Source: an uncultured Synergistales bacterium
GTDB taxonomy: Bacteria; Synergistota; Synergistia; Synergistales; Aminobacteriaceae
Length of the DNA stretch: 33,965 nucleotides
Assembly (NCBI GenBank): GCA_905233335.1
Contig: CAJOED010000020.1
Coordinates: 1-33,965 of the forward strand
Direction of reading: 5' to 3'
The notes under the pieces were generated by a model. It was not told the DNA's origin. It did no database searches and worked only from the letters and a program-made list of their open reading frames with translations. Below, piece by piece: positions 6,807 through 14,205 of this stretch. The position numbers and the translations under genes are program-made. Position 1 is the stretch's first letter; the number at the start of each line of letters is the position of its first letter.

Positions 6807-8291
6807 CTACAGCAGGACAGAAATAATCTTTCCTCCCGCAAAATTCACCAGCACTCCCGCAAACAACCCGACCGCTACAGCTCCCGCACTCAACAGCAGC
6901 AACGGCAGTTTCATATTCAGCGGCAGCTTGAACGGCACAACATGTTCATAGTCGTAATCTTCTCCGGGAAAGAAAGCATCCGTAACTATCGGCAGCAAAT
7001 ATCCCGCAGTCAGAAGCGCACTAATCATCAGAACAACAACACCGAACACTCCGACCCGGCCAAGCTCAAGCGCACCTGAAGCCATATACCACTTGGCCGC
7101 AAAACCTCCCGTAACAGGAAGCCCGATTAACGACAAAGACGCAAGCGCAAAACATGTCATCGTTATGGGTAATTCCTTACCGACACCGCGAATCTGATCG
7201 ACATAGTGATAGTTCGCTCCACGCAATGTACAGTAGATTACTACGCCCGCACTCAAGAACAGACAGCTCTTCGACATAGCATGAGCCGCAATCTGCAACA
7301 CTGCTCCGTTGATGCCGTCAGCGTTCAGCAGCATCATAGCGAACACTACATACGACACCTGACTCACACTCGACCACGCTATGCGCTTCTTGAAGTGCTT
7401 TTCGATGTACGCCATCATTGAGCCGGTGAATATCGTCAATGCTGCCATTCCCAAAACCGCATACTGCACCCACGTCCCGCGCAGAAATTCTGCACCCACT
7501 ACGTAATACACTACACGGAACATCGCGATAACTCCCGCCTTAGTGATCAGTCCCGAAAGTACAGCACTCGCCGGAGTCGGTGCCTGAGGGTGTGCGGTCG
7601 GCAGCCACGCATGAAGAGGAACTATTCCTGCCTTTGCCCCGAAGCCCACGAGCGTTAAGAATGTTACTGTGAGTATCATGCTCTCGTTGTGTCCTGCGGT
7701 GATTTTCGCTATGTCGAGAACTCCACCGGGCGTGAAGTCCATTGATACACCGTAAACCTGAAAGAAGAAGAATCCTCCCAAAGCCAACGCCGCACCAGTA
7801 AGAGAATACAGAAGGTATGACACAGTCGCACGGATGGACTCTCTCTTCTGTTCGTGCATAACAAGCGGAAGAGTCATAAACGTCATAAGCTCGTAGAACA
7901 GGTATAACGTGAGAAGGTTCGCCGCACACGCAACACCGATTAATATTCCGAACGTCGACATGAAGAACGCGTAAAATCTGTCAACAGGAGGACGACGACG
8001 CAGATACTCGAACGCATACAGCGTAACTAACGGCCATATGAACGCAACAAGACACGAAAAAGCCCTAGCAGGGTAATCAAGCCGGAACGCTATAGAGAGC
8101 GAGTCAGTAACCCTCCATAACGTGATTAATTCTCCGCTCGTCATGAACGCCGCACAAAATGTTATGATTGATGTCGCGAACGTCATAACTCCGACGTATA
8201 TATGCCTGTCCTCGAATATAGGCCGCGAAAATAACGCAAAACCCGTAATTATCGGAAACAGTACCGGCGCAAGTGTCAGAATGTTATTCAT
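6807..8291 (-). CDS. Mrp/Mbh antiporter subunit, second NuoL/M/N-like proton channel subunit
   Basis: This is a 494-residue, very hydrophobic membrane protein of the proton-antiporter M family (complex I NuoL/M/N relatives) with about 14 membrane segments. The key charged residues of the channel are present: E134 in LFYELMTF and K220 in GFGAKAGIVPLHAWLP, then a later Lys in AMSKSCLF. It would form one ion-translocating channel of the antiporter. The ATG overlaps the stop of the preceding MrpD-like gene by 4 bases. Full-length MrpA is absent; this subunit may do the job of the MrpA N-terminal half or of MbhH, which I infer from operon content. It is the last gene before the terminator. Confidence 0.85.
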   Translation of the reverse strand: MNNILTLAPVLFPIITGFALFSRPIFEDRHIYVGVMTFATSIITFCAAFMTSGELITLWRVTDSLSIAFRLDYPARAFSCLVAFIWPLVTLYAFEYLRRRPPVDRFYAFFMSTFGILIGVACAANLLTLYLFYELMTFMTLPLVMHEQKRESIRATVSYLLYSLTGAALALGGFFFFQVYGVSMDFTPGGVLDIAKITAGHNESMILTVTFLTLVGFGAKAGIVPLHAWLPTAHPQAPTPASAVLSGLITKAGVIAMFRVVYYVVGAEFLRGTWVQYAVLGMAALTIFTGSMMAYIEKHFKKRIAWSSVSQVSYVVFAMMLLNADGINGAVLQIAAHAMSKSCLFLSAGVVIYCTLRGANYHYVDQIRGVGKELPITMTCFALASLSLIGLPVTGGFAAKWYMASGALELGRVGVFGVVVLMISALLTAGYLLPIVTDAFFPGEDYDYEHVVPFKLPLNMKLPLLLLSAGAVAVGLFAGVLVNFAGGKIISVLL

Positions 8292-9793
8292 AGTACGTTC
8301 ACCCCCCGTGTTATCAGCCTCAATAACGGAACACAGAACAGCCCTAAATAGAAATTCAGCGTGAGAAATATGAACATCGAGAATTTATAGAGTTTCGTCG
8401 GTTTCGGTGCAGTGAAATTTTTGTGAGCGTCCTTGTGATGTGTCATGATTACGATTACAGCAGGGACGTAATACAGCGCATTCAACACCGAACTTGTAGC
8501 CAGTGCCGCAAGTGCCCATACCACCACCGAACTGTCGAACGACGCAAGAGTCAGGCTCAATTTCGACGCAAAACCAGCAAAGCCCGGAATACCCATCATC
8601 GAACACGCTCCCGCAATCAGGCCAAGTCCCGCCCACGTGTTTACGTAGAACGTGCCCATGAGAGCATGAAGTCCCTTCTTGTGTCCGGCAGCATTGCTCA
8701 AACCTCCGGCGGCTGTGAACAGCATAGGCTTTACGCACGCATGAACGATAATATGAAGACACGCGGCGGCTATTCCTGCTGTTGTGTTCAGTCCGACACC
8801 AAGAAATATATAGCCCACCTGAGCAACACTCGACCACGCTATCATTCGCTTCACGTTGTTTTGACGGAGTGCATGAACGGATCCCATAATCATAGCGACA
8901 AGGCCGAGAATGAATATTGCTGTGTCCATTCGTAACATGTGAATAACATCAAGCCCGAACACACGGTAGAATATCTTGATGATGGTGAAGATATGCCCCT
9001 TCAGAACAAGCCCGGAAAGTATTGCGCTCGATGCGTTCGTTGATGTCCCATGCGCATCAGGAAGCCACGACGCAAAAGGGTATAATGCGCTCTTTATGGC
9101 AAGTCCGGCAGTGATCAGGGCAAGCGATACTGTGAGGGGTATCATGTAGCTTTTTGTCGTTACGAGAACGAGAATTGCCCCGTGCATGTTCTGCATCAAC
9201 AAGTGCCCGGTGAGGTCGTACAGGAGGCATATAGCAATCATCACCAGTCCCGAACCAACAAGCGACATAACGAGATAACGCAATGCGGCACGTGCTGTTT
9301 CTGCTCCTTCCTTCACGGCTACGATTGCACACGCGGCTATCGTGTTGATCTCAATGAATACGTACGCGGTGAATAAGTCGTTCGTGTAAGTCAACGCTAA
9401 CAGTGAGGCAGTCAGCAAGTTCACGAGGACACAGAAAATCTGCCGCCTTCCCGGAGCTATATCTTCTGCTGTTGATGAGAAGTTGCCGGTGAGGGACAGC
9501 AGCATAGCCACACAGAACACCAGCGACAATACAGCCTCAAGAGGCCCCGCGCGTAACTCATTCCCCCAGGGAGCCGGGAAATGTCCCATCGGGAAGTTGA
9601 AGCTCAAACTCTGGCCGGGATACGTCAGAGCATAGAGCAGATACGCCGACAGTACAGCAACAAGGGCTATAGCGTAACACGATAACTTTTCGGGTATACG
9701 TGAACGTTTCGGGAGCAGGGGAGTAACTATCGCCGCAACCATCATAATGAAGATACTTGCGAACGGGATATTGTATGCGAACATGTTTATCAT
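8288..9793 (-). CDS. mrpD: Mrp antiporter subunit D (NuoM/N-like)
   Basis: This 501-residue polytopic membrane protein of the proton-antiporter M family is one of two in this operon. E148 in FIEINTIAAC and K234 in AGLAIKSALYPFASWLPDAHG are the conserved channel Glu and Lys, followed by TNASSAILSGLVLKG and by the later Lys in HACVKPML. The ATG overlaps the stop of mrpC (ATGA), and its own stop overlaps the next gene, so translation is coupled along the operon. With the other subunits it would exchange Na+ or K+ for protons across the inner membrane. Confidence 0.88.
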   Translation of the reverse strand: MINMFAYNIPFASIFIMMVAAIVTPLLPKRSRIPEKLSCYAIALVAVLSAYLLYALTYPGQSLSFNFPMGHFPAPWGNELRAGPLEAVLSLVFCVAMLLSLTGNFSSTAEDIAPGRRQIFCVLVNLLTASLLALTYTNDLFTAYVFIEINTIAACAIVAVKEGAETARAALRYLVMSLVGSGLVMIAICLLYDLTGHLLMQNMHGAILVLVTTKSYMIPLTVSLALITAGLAIKSALYPFASWLPDAHGTSTNASSAILSGLVLKGHIFTIIKIFYRVFGLDVIHMLRMDTAIFILGLVAMIMGSVHALRQNNVKRMIAWSSVAQVGYIFLGVGLNTTAGIAAACLHIIVHACVKPMLFTAAGGLSNAAGHKKGLHALMGTFYVNTWAGLGLIAGACSMMGIPGFAGFASKLSLTLASFDSSVVVWALAALATSSVLNALYYVPAVIVIMTHHKDAHKNFTAPKPTKLYKFSMFIFLTLNFYLGLFCVPLLRLITRGVNVL

Positions 9794-10224
9794 GATAATA
9801 CTTCCTCGTCTGCTTCCTCAATTACGGCTTCAAGCTGTTCCTGCTCTTCCGTCATCTTCAGGAGTGCCTCGTCGATGTTCAGAGTCCCGTAGCTCTCGTA
9901 AAGTTTCAGGGTCAACGCAAGAGCAAATGCCGTAACACTGACACTTACGACTATACCCGTGAGCACCAGCCCTGCCGGAACAGGATTAACGTACAGTGCG
10001 GAAGACGTGAGCCACCCTCCCGAACCGTTCTCAATGAGTATGGGAGCAGCTCTGCCTTCTACATAACCTTTTGCCGCAAGAAATAAATACACTGCTGTAT
10101 CCATAATATTAAGGCCGATGATTTTCTTGATGAGGTTGCGCTGTAATAATAAGTTCGTCAGCCCTATACCTGAAAGAATTACTGCAGCAGCTTCATAGTG
10201 GTTCAACAATAATTTTTCGAGCAT
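9790..10224 (-). CDS. mrpC: Mrp antiporter subunit C (NuoK-like)
   Basis: This 144-residue protein has three membrane segments and the MrpC/NuoK pattern: IGLTNLLLQRNLIKKIIGLNIMDTAVYLFL, then NPVPAGLVLTGIVVSVSVTAFALAL. The acidic tail (EEQEQLEAVIEEADEE) is longer than the core family needs. The gene starts 2 bases after mrpB and overlaps mrpD by 4 bases. Confidence 0.9.
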   Translation of the reverse strand: MLEKLLLNHYEAAAVILSGIGLTNLLLQRNLIKKIIGLNIMDTAVYLFLAAKGYVEGRAAPILIENGSGGWLTSSALYVNPVPAGLVLTGIVVSVSVTAFALALTLKLYESYGTLNIDEALLKMTEEQEQLEAVIEEADEEVLS

Positions 10225-10226
10225 TG

Positions 10227-11255
10227 CTACATATCCCCCTCACTGAATAACGCATAAAACCCGTAGAGAGTCCCGGCAACTATCAGTCCCACGCATATAT
10301 TCAGAGGGAGTATCAGTCCTCCGCTCAAAATATTTCCGATTGTGCCTTTGGGTATGACTGAATGAATGTGATTTGCGCCTGTGAAGAATGAATATCCCTT
10401 TGAGAGAGCGTAAATCATCAGTGCCGTAGAACTCGAAACTATGAATGTGCGTTCGTTGAAAAATTCGTGTACTCGTTCAAAGCCGTATGCGTTCGCACAA
10501 AGTATCAGTGCGGTGCTCAATATCGCGCCTCCCGAAAATCCTCCGCCGGGCGACAAGTGTCCGTTGATGACGACTACACAGCCCATCATGAGTATTACGG
10601 GAATGGAGAGAGAAGCTACAGCGCGCAGGATTACGTCGTCCTTCCTGAAAGTGTGATGCCTCATCGGGGGTGCGTGAATGCTGTATGCATCCATTGCGTT
10701 TGAGGACGGCAGGGAGTGAGTATCTGTTTTGTTGCGGCGTGAAGCTCCCAGCAGCATCAATACACTCACAGCGGCTGTGAAGAGTACTGCGGACTCCCCG
10801 AACGTGTCGAATGCGCGGTAATCGAGAATGAGTCCGGCTACGATGTTCTGTGCTCCTGTCTCGTGTCCTCCGTGTTCGACGTAGCGGCGAATTACCTCGT
10901 TGTTTGCGGGGTTGCGTTCGTGTCCGAAGGGGGGAAGTTCAGCGACTGTTGCCAGCAGTAATGACACTATCACTATGCACGTGAGCACGCTCAAGCCGGT
11001 GTAGAGTATCGCGAATATGTGAAGCCCGTGAATTTCGAGCCACTGGTTGTAGCGTTCCTTGAGTGTTGCCTCGTGGAAGCGCGTGTATTTGTCGTGCGGC
11101 TTCTGTGTGAACGGCAGATCCGGGGGCGGTTCGGGTGGTATGACCTCATTTTCGGGACGGGGGCCGTTGCCCATTACCCAGTTGAAGAAAGCACGCCATA
11201 TGTTTTTGAGTTCCTCGTTCAAGTGTGTATTGCTCCTTTCGTGTGGAAGGTTCAT
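10227..11255 (-). CDS. mrpB: Mrp antiporter subunit B with an MbhE-like segment
   Basis: This is a 342-residue membrane protein with three parts. Residues 1-65 are a charged, Pro-rich cytoplasmic head. About 70-180 hold a membrane segment and NIVAGLILDYRAFDTFGESAVLFTAAVSVLMLLG, which resembles the MbhE/MrpA C-terminal region. From about 205 the MnhB domain follows, with the signature INGHLSPGGGFSGGA. In classical Mrp systems these pieces are divided between MrpA and MrpB; here they are fused and MrpA is split. The start lies 6 bases after the stop of the zinc-finger gene, with no good Shine-Dalgarno sequence, so translation may depend on reading of that gene. Confidence 0.85.
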   Translation of the reverse strand: MNLPHERSNTHLNEELKNIWRAFFNWVMGNGPRPENEVIPPEPPPDLPFTQKPHDKYTRFHEATLKERYNQWLEIHGLHIFAILYTGLSVLTCIVIVSLLLATVAELPPFGHERNPANNEVIRRYVEHGGHETGAQNIVAGLILDYRAFDTFGESAVLFTAAVSVLMLLGASRRNKTDTHSLPSSNAMDAYSIHAPPMRHHTFRKDDVILRAVASLSIPVILMMGCVVVINGHLSPGGGFSGGAILSTALILCANAYGFERVHEFFNERTFIVSSSTALMIYALSKGYSFFTGANHIHSVIPKGTIGNILSGGLILPLNICVGLIVAGTLYGFYALFSEGDM

Positions 11256-11261
11256 AGGGCA

Positions 11262-11714
11262 TTACCATATACGTTGCTGTATATACCCTCTACCTCCGCA
11301 GTCCGAACAGTCCACTTTGCCGTTCCCATAACATTTTGAACATGAGTGCCAAGTTTGGGTTGTAGTGGAACTGCGCCCGCTATAGTTTGGGACAGAGCCA
11401 TATTCGTATCTACCGCCCTTGCCGTCGCAAGCACTGCACCTGACTTTTCCTGAGCCGCTGCACCTTGAGCATCTGATTTCCGTTTCTTTGTGCTGTTCAT
11501 CGGAGTAATCATCAGAATAGCTATCATTGTAGGTATTACGATTTTTGTTCGCGCTTTTACCAGTGCCGTTTGCTCTTTCTTCTGCCCTTTTACGCATACG
11601 TTCGTGTATACGAGCACGTACATCACCGCCTCTAGCAAACGACGGAACAGAACACAGTACTAGTACAGCAGACATAACGCAGGTCAGTAAAACTATAACC
11701 TTTTTGTTCATCAT
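11262..11714 (-). CDS. Small secreted protein with four DnaJ-type zinc-finger repeats
   Basis: This 150-residue protein has a typical Sec signal peptide (NKKVIVLLTCVMSAVLVLC then SVPSFARG; a Cys at 21 could also suggest a lipoprotein, but the box is poor). A basic helix (about 31-55) and a low-complexity Asn/Ser/Asp/Tyr linker (about 56-75) follow. Then come four CxxCxGxG repeats of the DnaJ central domain: CSRCSGSG from 82, CSACDGKG from 93, CSKCYGNG from 125 and CSDCGGRG from 136. There is no J domain. GGAGG lies just before the two Met codons at 11714/11711. The gene lies inside the antiporter operon, 16 bases after the DUF4040 subunit and 6 before mrpB. Function is unknown; zinc binding outside the cytoplasm or envelope chaperoning are guesses. 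Confidence 0.85.
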   Translation of the reverse strand: MMNKKVIVLLTCVMSAVLVLCSVPSFARGGDVRARIHERMRKRAEERANGTGKSANKNRNTYNDSYSDDYSDEQHKETEIRCSRCSGSGKVRCSACDGKGGRYEYGSVPNYSGRSSTTTQTWHSCSKCYGNGKVDCSDCGGRGYIQQRIW

Positions 11715-11730
11715 GATAACCTCCTAAAAT

Positions 11731-11991
11731 TTATTCAGATTTTTCATCGTCTTTATGTCCAAGCTGGCCTATCTTCCTCAACGCAAGAAAGAACAGCACG
11801 CTCGTAACCCCTGCACCGACTGCCGCTTCAGTTATCGCCAGGTCAGGAGAACGCAGAAGCACCCATATTACTGCCATCACGAGGCTGTAACTCATGAAGA
11901 TTATTACGGAGTTCAGGAGGTTTTTCGAGATTGACACCGCAACAGCACACACAATCAGGAAAATTAGCAGCAGCCACTCAATTACTATCAT
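11731..11991 (-). CDS. Mrp/Mbh antiporter subunit with DUF4040 domain (MbhD-like)
   Basis: This 86-residue, three-helix membrane protein begins MIVIEWLLLIFLIVC. It contains LLRSPDLAITEAAVGAGVT, the hallmark of the DUF4040 segment that forms part of MrpA in classical Mrp complexes and a separate MbhD subunit in Mbh-type complexes. The frame is open further upstream, but AAGGAG lies just before this ATG at 11991 and the upstream extension is basic and unlike the family. The start overlaps mrpG by 14 bases. Confidence 0.85.
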   Translation of the reverse strand: MIVIEWLLLIFLIVCAVAVSISKNLLNSVIIFMSYSLVMAVIWVLLRSPDLAITEAAVGAGVTSVLFFLALRKIGQLGHKDDEKSE

Positions 11992-12322
11992 GATTATTCT
12001 CCTTCGTGAGGTCGACAAAATCGCATATCTGTTCGAGAGCCGGATTCGTTTCGACTTCCGCACGAGCCACGAGATGACTCGCCGCAGGATTGCACAGCCA
12101 CATGAACACAATCACCAGCGCAAGTTTCAGCGAAAACACATTCCACCCTGACAGCACCATTAACCCCGACAGCATGAGCAGTGCCCCTAGAGTGTCGCAC
12201 TTGGCCGCAACGTGAATCCTGTTCAGCATCGTAGAGAACCTGAATATACCGACCGTAGCAACTGACAGCACGAACAGCCCGCCCAGCATAAGAACACCGG
12301 CAATAATTACACGTATCATCAT
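11978..12322 (-). CDS. mrpG: Mrp antiporter subunit G
   Basis: This 114-residue protein has three membrane segments and the MnhG/PhaG signature FRFSTMLNRIHVAAKCDTLGALLML (compare RxPDxxxRxHAAxKxDTLG in the family). It is a small structural subunit of the antiporter. The ATG overlaps the stop of mrpF by 4 bases. The hydrophilic tail is longer than usual. Confidence 0.88.
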   Translation of the reverse strand: MMIRVIIAGVLMLGGLFVLSVATVGIFRFSTMLNRIHVAAKCDTLGALLMLSGLMVLSGWNVFSLKLALVIVFMWLCNPAASHLVARAEVETNPALEQICDFVDLTKENNHDSN

Positions 12323-12606
12323 TCGCCCTCCTTCTTCTCGATGACCGAACGCGCAAGAACTACCACCGACAAAAAGTTAATCACCGCATAAATCAGACAG
12401 ACATCAACGAGGTAGCTCTGGCCGATAATCAGCGACAGAACAGCAATAAGCAAAATTATTTTTGTCCCGATTATGTTAGCGGCTATTACTCTGTCGGAAA
12501 ATCGCGGGCCTAAAGCAGCTCTCATGAGACACAAAAATATCGTCGCCGATAAGAACACCGCACACCCGATAAGCAGAAAATTTCTCACAGTCATAACATC
12601 AAACAT
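12319..12606 (-). CDS. mrpF: Mrp antiporter subunit F
   Basis: This 95-residue, three-helix protein matches MnhF: GPRFSDRVIAANIIGTKIILLIAVLSL with the conserved DRVIAxNxIGTK. The start is taken as the ATG at 12606 (MFDVMTVRN), which follows GGAGAG. An open extension to 12642 would be entirely inside mrpE and is hydrophilic. The gene overlaps the end of mrpE by 8 bases and mrpG by 4. Confidence 0.88.
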   Translation of the reverse strand: MFDVMTVRNFLLIGCAVFLSATIFLCLMRAALGPRFSDRVIAANIIGTKIILLIAVLSLIIGQSYLVDVCLIYAVINFLSVVVLARSVIEKKEGE

Positions 12607-13075
12607 TCGCTTTTCTCTCCATTCTCGACAACAGACGCTCAAAGATACTCCCCTCCAAGCCGTCTGCTATGTCCCTGTTCAGTGCGTGCACAAGTAACTC
12701 GTTCCCTTCAAGCGACACCGTAATAGTTCCCGGCGTGAGTGTTATGGAGTTCGCGAGGGCGGCACGGGCAGCATTGGTCTTCAGGGGCGTGTTGAACTTC
12801 ACGAGGCACGGCTCGACCTGAATATCGGGGGCAATCACCAGCCTGGTAATCGCGAAATTTGCACGTACTATTTCGATGAGCAGGACGATAACGTAAAACA
12901 CAGCGTCAGGAAGGAGCTTCATGAATTTCCATAAAGTGGCGGCGGTAAGATTGAGGCGGAAAATTTTTTTCACGAACACATCAAGCAGAAGGGATATTAA
13001 CGCACCGGCAACGATAATTTCGAGGGTAATTCTCCCGTTGAAGATGACCCATAACGCAAAATATACGAGGCTCAA
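12599..13075 (-). CDS. mrpE: Mrp antiporter subunit E
   Basis: This 158-residue MnhE-family protein has two or three N-terminal membrane segments, then a cytoplasmic domain with VEPCLVKFNTPLKTNAARAALANSITLTPGTITVSLEGNELLVHALN, the classical MnhE block. It is the first gene of the operon. The start is a TTG at 13075, preceded by GGGAGG with a 7-base spacer. A likely promoter lies 54 bases further upstream. Confidence 0.88.
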   Translation of the reverse strand: MSLVYFALWVIFNGRITLEIIVAGALISLLLDVFVKKIFRLNLTAATLWKFMKLLPDAVFYVIVLLIEIVRANFAITRLVIAPDIQVEPCLVKFNTPLKTNAARAALANSITLTPGTITVSLEGNELLVHALNRDIADGLEGSIFERLLSRMERKANV

Positions 13076-13128
13076 TAAATTACCTCCCCTGTAAGTTGAA
13101 ATATTATTTGGATTGAAAGATGATTTTT

Positions 13129-13137
13129 ATTTTAGCA
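13129..13137 (-). promoter_or_regulatory. Likely extended -10 promoter of the Mrp operon
   Basis: On the minus strand this reads TGCTAAAAT (TGn plus TAAAAT), 54 bases upstream of the mrpE TTG start. It has no clear -35 partner. The intergenic region is also upstream of the diverging ACT-domain gene. Confidence 0.4.
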
Positions 13138-13191
13138 CAGCACGTTATAAAATTTACCGCGTCATATTATGAACAGGAGATTATTTTTTCG

Positions 13192-13644
13192 ATGAGCAAT
13201 ATTACTTTCAATGATGAGTGCGTTCATGTCGTGTTTCTCGGACTTCCGAATGTACCGGGCATAGCAGCAGAAATTTTCGGGGCGTTGTCTGTACGTTCCG
13301 CAAGTGTCAGCATGGTTACACAGAACACAATGCGCGGAGGTCGTTCGGATCTGTCATTCCTGATACGCAAGGAGAGACTCGACGAGATGATTACTGTGTG
13401 CCGTGAGATTTCTGAACGTGTCGGCGGGCAGGGAGTATCATTTGCTACGGAGATTGCCGCAATAACTGTCGGGCTGAACTCCCCGGAAGATTCTGCTCAC
13501 ACTCTCGCAAAAATCTTCAAGGCTCTTGCGTCCGTCAACGTCAACATAGAGATAATCAATTCGACATCAGAGAGCGCAATATGCATCGTGAGTCTGACTC
13601 GTGCTCGTGAAGGGCTTGAAGCTCTGAAGAAGGCGTTTGCGTAA
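13192..13644 (+). CDS. Stand-alone ACT-domain protein, like the regulatory part of aspartokinase
   Basis: This 150-residue cytosolic protein is made of two ACT domains. The first begins about residue 8 (VHVVFLGLPNVPGIAAEIFGALSVRSASVSMVTQN) and the second about residue 80 (ITVGLNSPEDSAHTLAKIFKALASVNVNIEIINSTSESAICIVS). Both resemble the C-terminal amino-acid-sensing half of aspartate kinase, but the kinase domain is absent. It may be a separate regulatory subunit or an amino-acid sensor; which one cannot be told. The ATG at 13192 is chosen because AGGAG precedes it by about 13 bases and the family resemblance begins here. The frame is open upstream to 13120, but that stretch overlaps the diverging promoter region. 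Confidence 0.75.
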   Translation: MSNITFNDECVHVVFLGLPNVPGIAAEIFGALSVRSASVSMVTQNTMRGGRSDLSFLIRKERLDEMITVCREISERVGGQGVSFATEIAAITVGLNSPEDSAHTLAKIFKALASVNVNIEIINSTSESAICIVSLTRAREGLEALKKAFA

Positions 13645-13674
13645 AAAAAAATTCCCCTCACAGCACGGGGGGAA
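13643..13674 (-). terminator. Rho-independent terminator between converging genes
   Basis: On the minus strand TTCCCCCC pairs with GGGGAA around a short loop (stem arms at 13652-13657 and 13667-13674) and is followed by nine T residues (13651-13643). It is strong for the minus-strand gene ending at 13681. For the ACT-domain gene it gives a hairpin followed by the T-poor AAAATAATTT. Confidence 0.7.
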
Positions 13675-13680
13675 AATAAT

Positions 13681-14160
13681 TTATACGCCGGTCTCGTAGT
13701 ACTGCATTATGTACGGTATTTTGTCGCCAGTATCATCAGCGTATATGTCATACTTTACGAAGAAATCAAATATGCTCATATAGTCTGCAAAATCCCCGTC
13801 AACCGTATATTGATACCTGCCGTTTTTGTCTATGAAGTGCAATGACGTAATATTGTATTCCAAGAGACAGCCCGTCTTCATTTTGTTCCAAAGAGGCGCG
13901 GTATTATCCAGCAGTAAAGATACTCTCTCTTTGCTCTTCCCGTCTCTTGCTGAAACCATGTCGAACATCAGATAGTTATCATCTGTCAGCGTTATAACAA
14001 TAACATAATTTTTCTTGTACGTTTTGAGGGCGTTTCAGGATTCGCGCTACTGCATCACCAGCAGGGGCTGACTTTTTCTTTGCTGCTTTCTTTTTTGCTG
14101 CCATTGATACCGACGACATACCGAGCACCATGCACAGCACTAATAATACTGCTAAAAATT
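13681..14160 (-). pseudogene. Decayed gene for a small secreted, Lys-rich protein
   Basis: Two frames on the minus strand belong together. Upstream (about 14160-14030) reads FLAVLLVLCMVLGMSSVSMAA, a Sec signal peptide core with cleavage region, then KKKAAKKKSAPAGDAVAR. It has no start: the codon before Phe is TAA, exactly where the charged n-region should be. Downstream, after a +1 shift, it reads NPETPSKRTRKNYVIVITLTD and continues to the end of a 95-residue open frame that starts at 13968 (MFDMVSARDGKSKERVSLL...). The C-terminal part looks like a small beta-rich domain (YNITSLHFIDKNGRYQYTVDGDF). I do not recognise the family. The lost start plus the frameshift argue for a relic; a separate 95-residue protein from 13968 is possible but lacks a good ribosome binding site. 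Confidence 0.6.
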
Positions 14161-14164
14161 ATAT

Positions 14165-14193
14165 CCCCCTGCCTTATCATTCACAACAGGGGG
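14165..14193 (-). terminator. Rho-independent terminator after the guaB-like gene
   Basis: CCCCCTG (14165-14171) pairs with CAGGGGG (14187-14193). Reading on the minus strand, the stem is followed by ATATAATTTTTAG, a T-rich tail. It lies 13 bases after the stop at 14206. The stem arms are identical to the hairpin at 6778-6800. Confidence 0.7.
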
Positions 14194-14205
14194 AAGTCAT
14201 TATCA

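Noticed and set aside
8423..8935. 170-residue plus-strand open frame inside mrpD
   Set aside because: Rich in Cys, His and Arg as expected for an antisense shadow of a membrane protein gene, and fully contained in a convincing mrpD.
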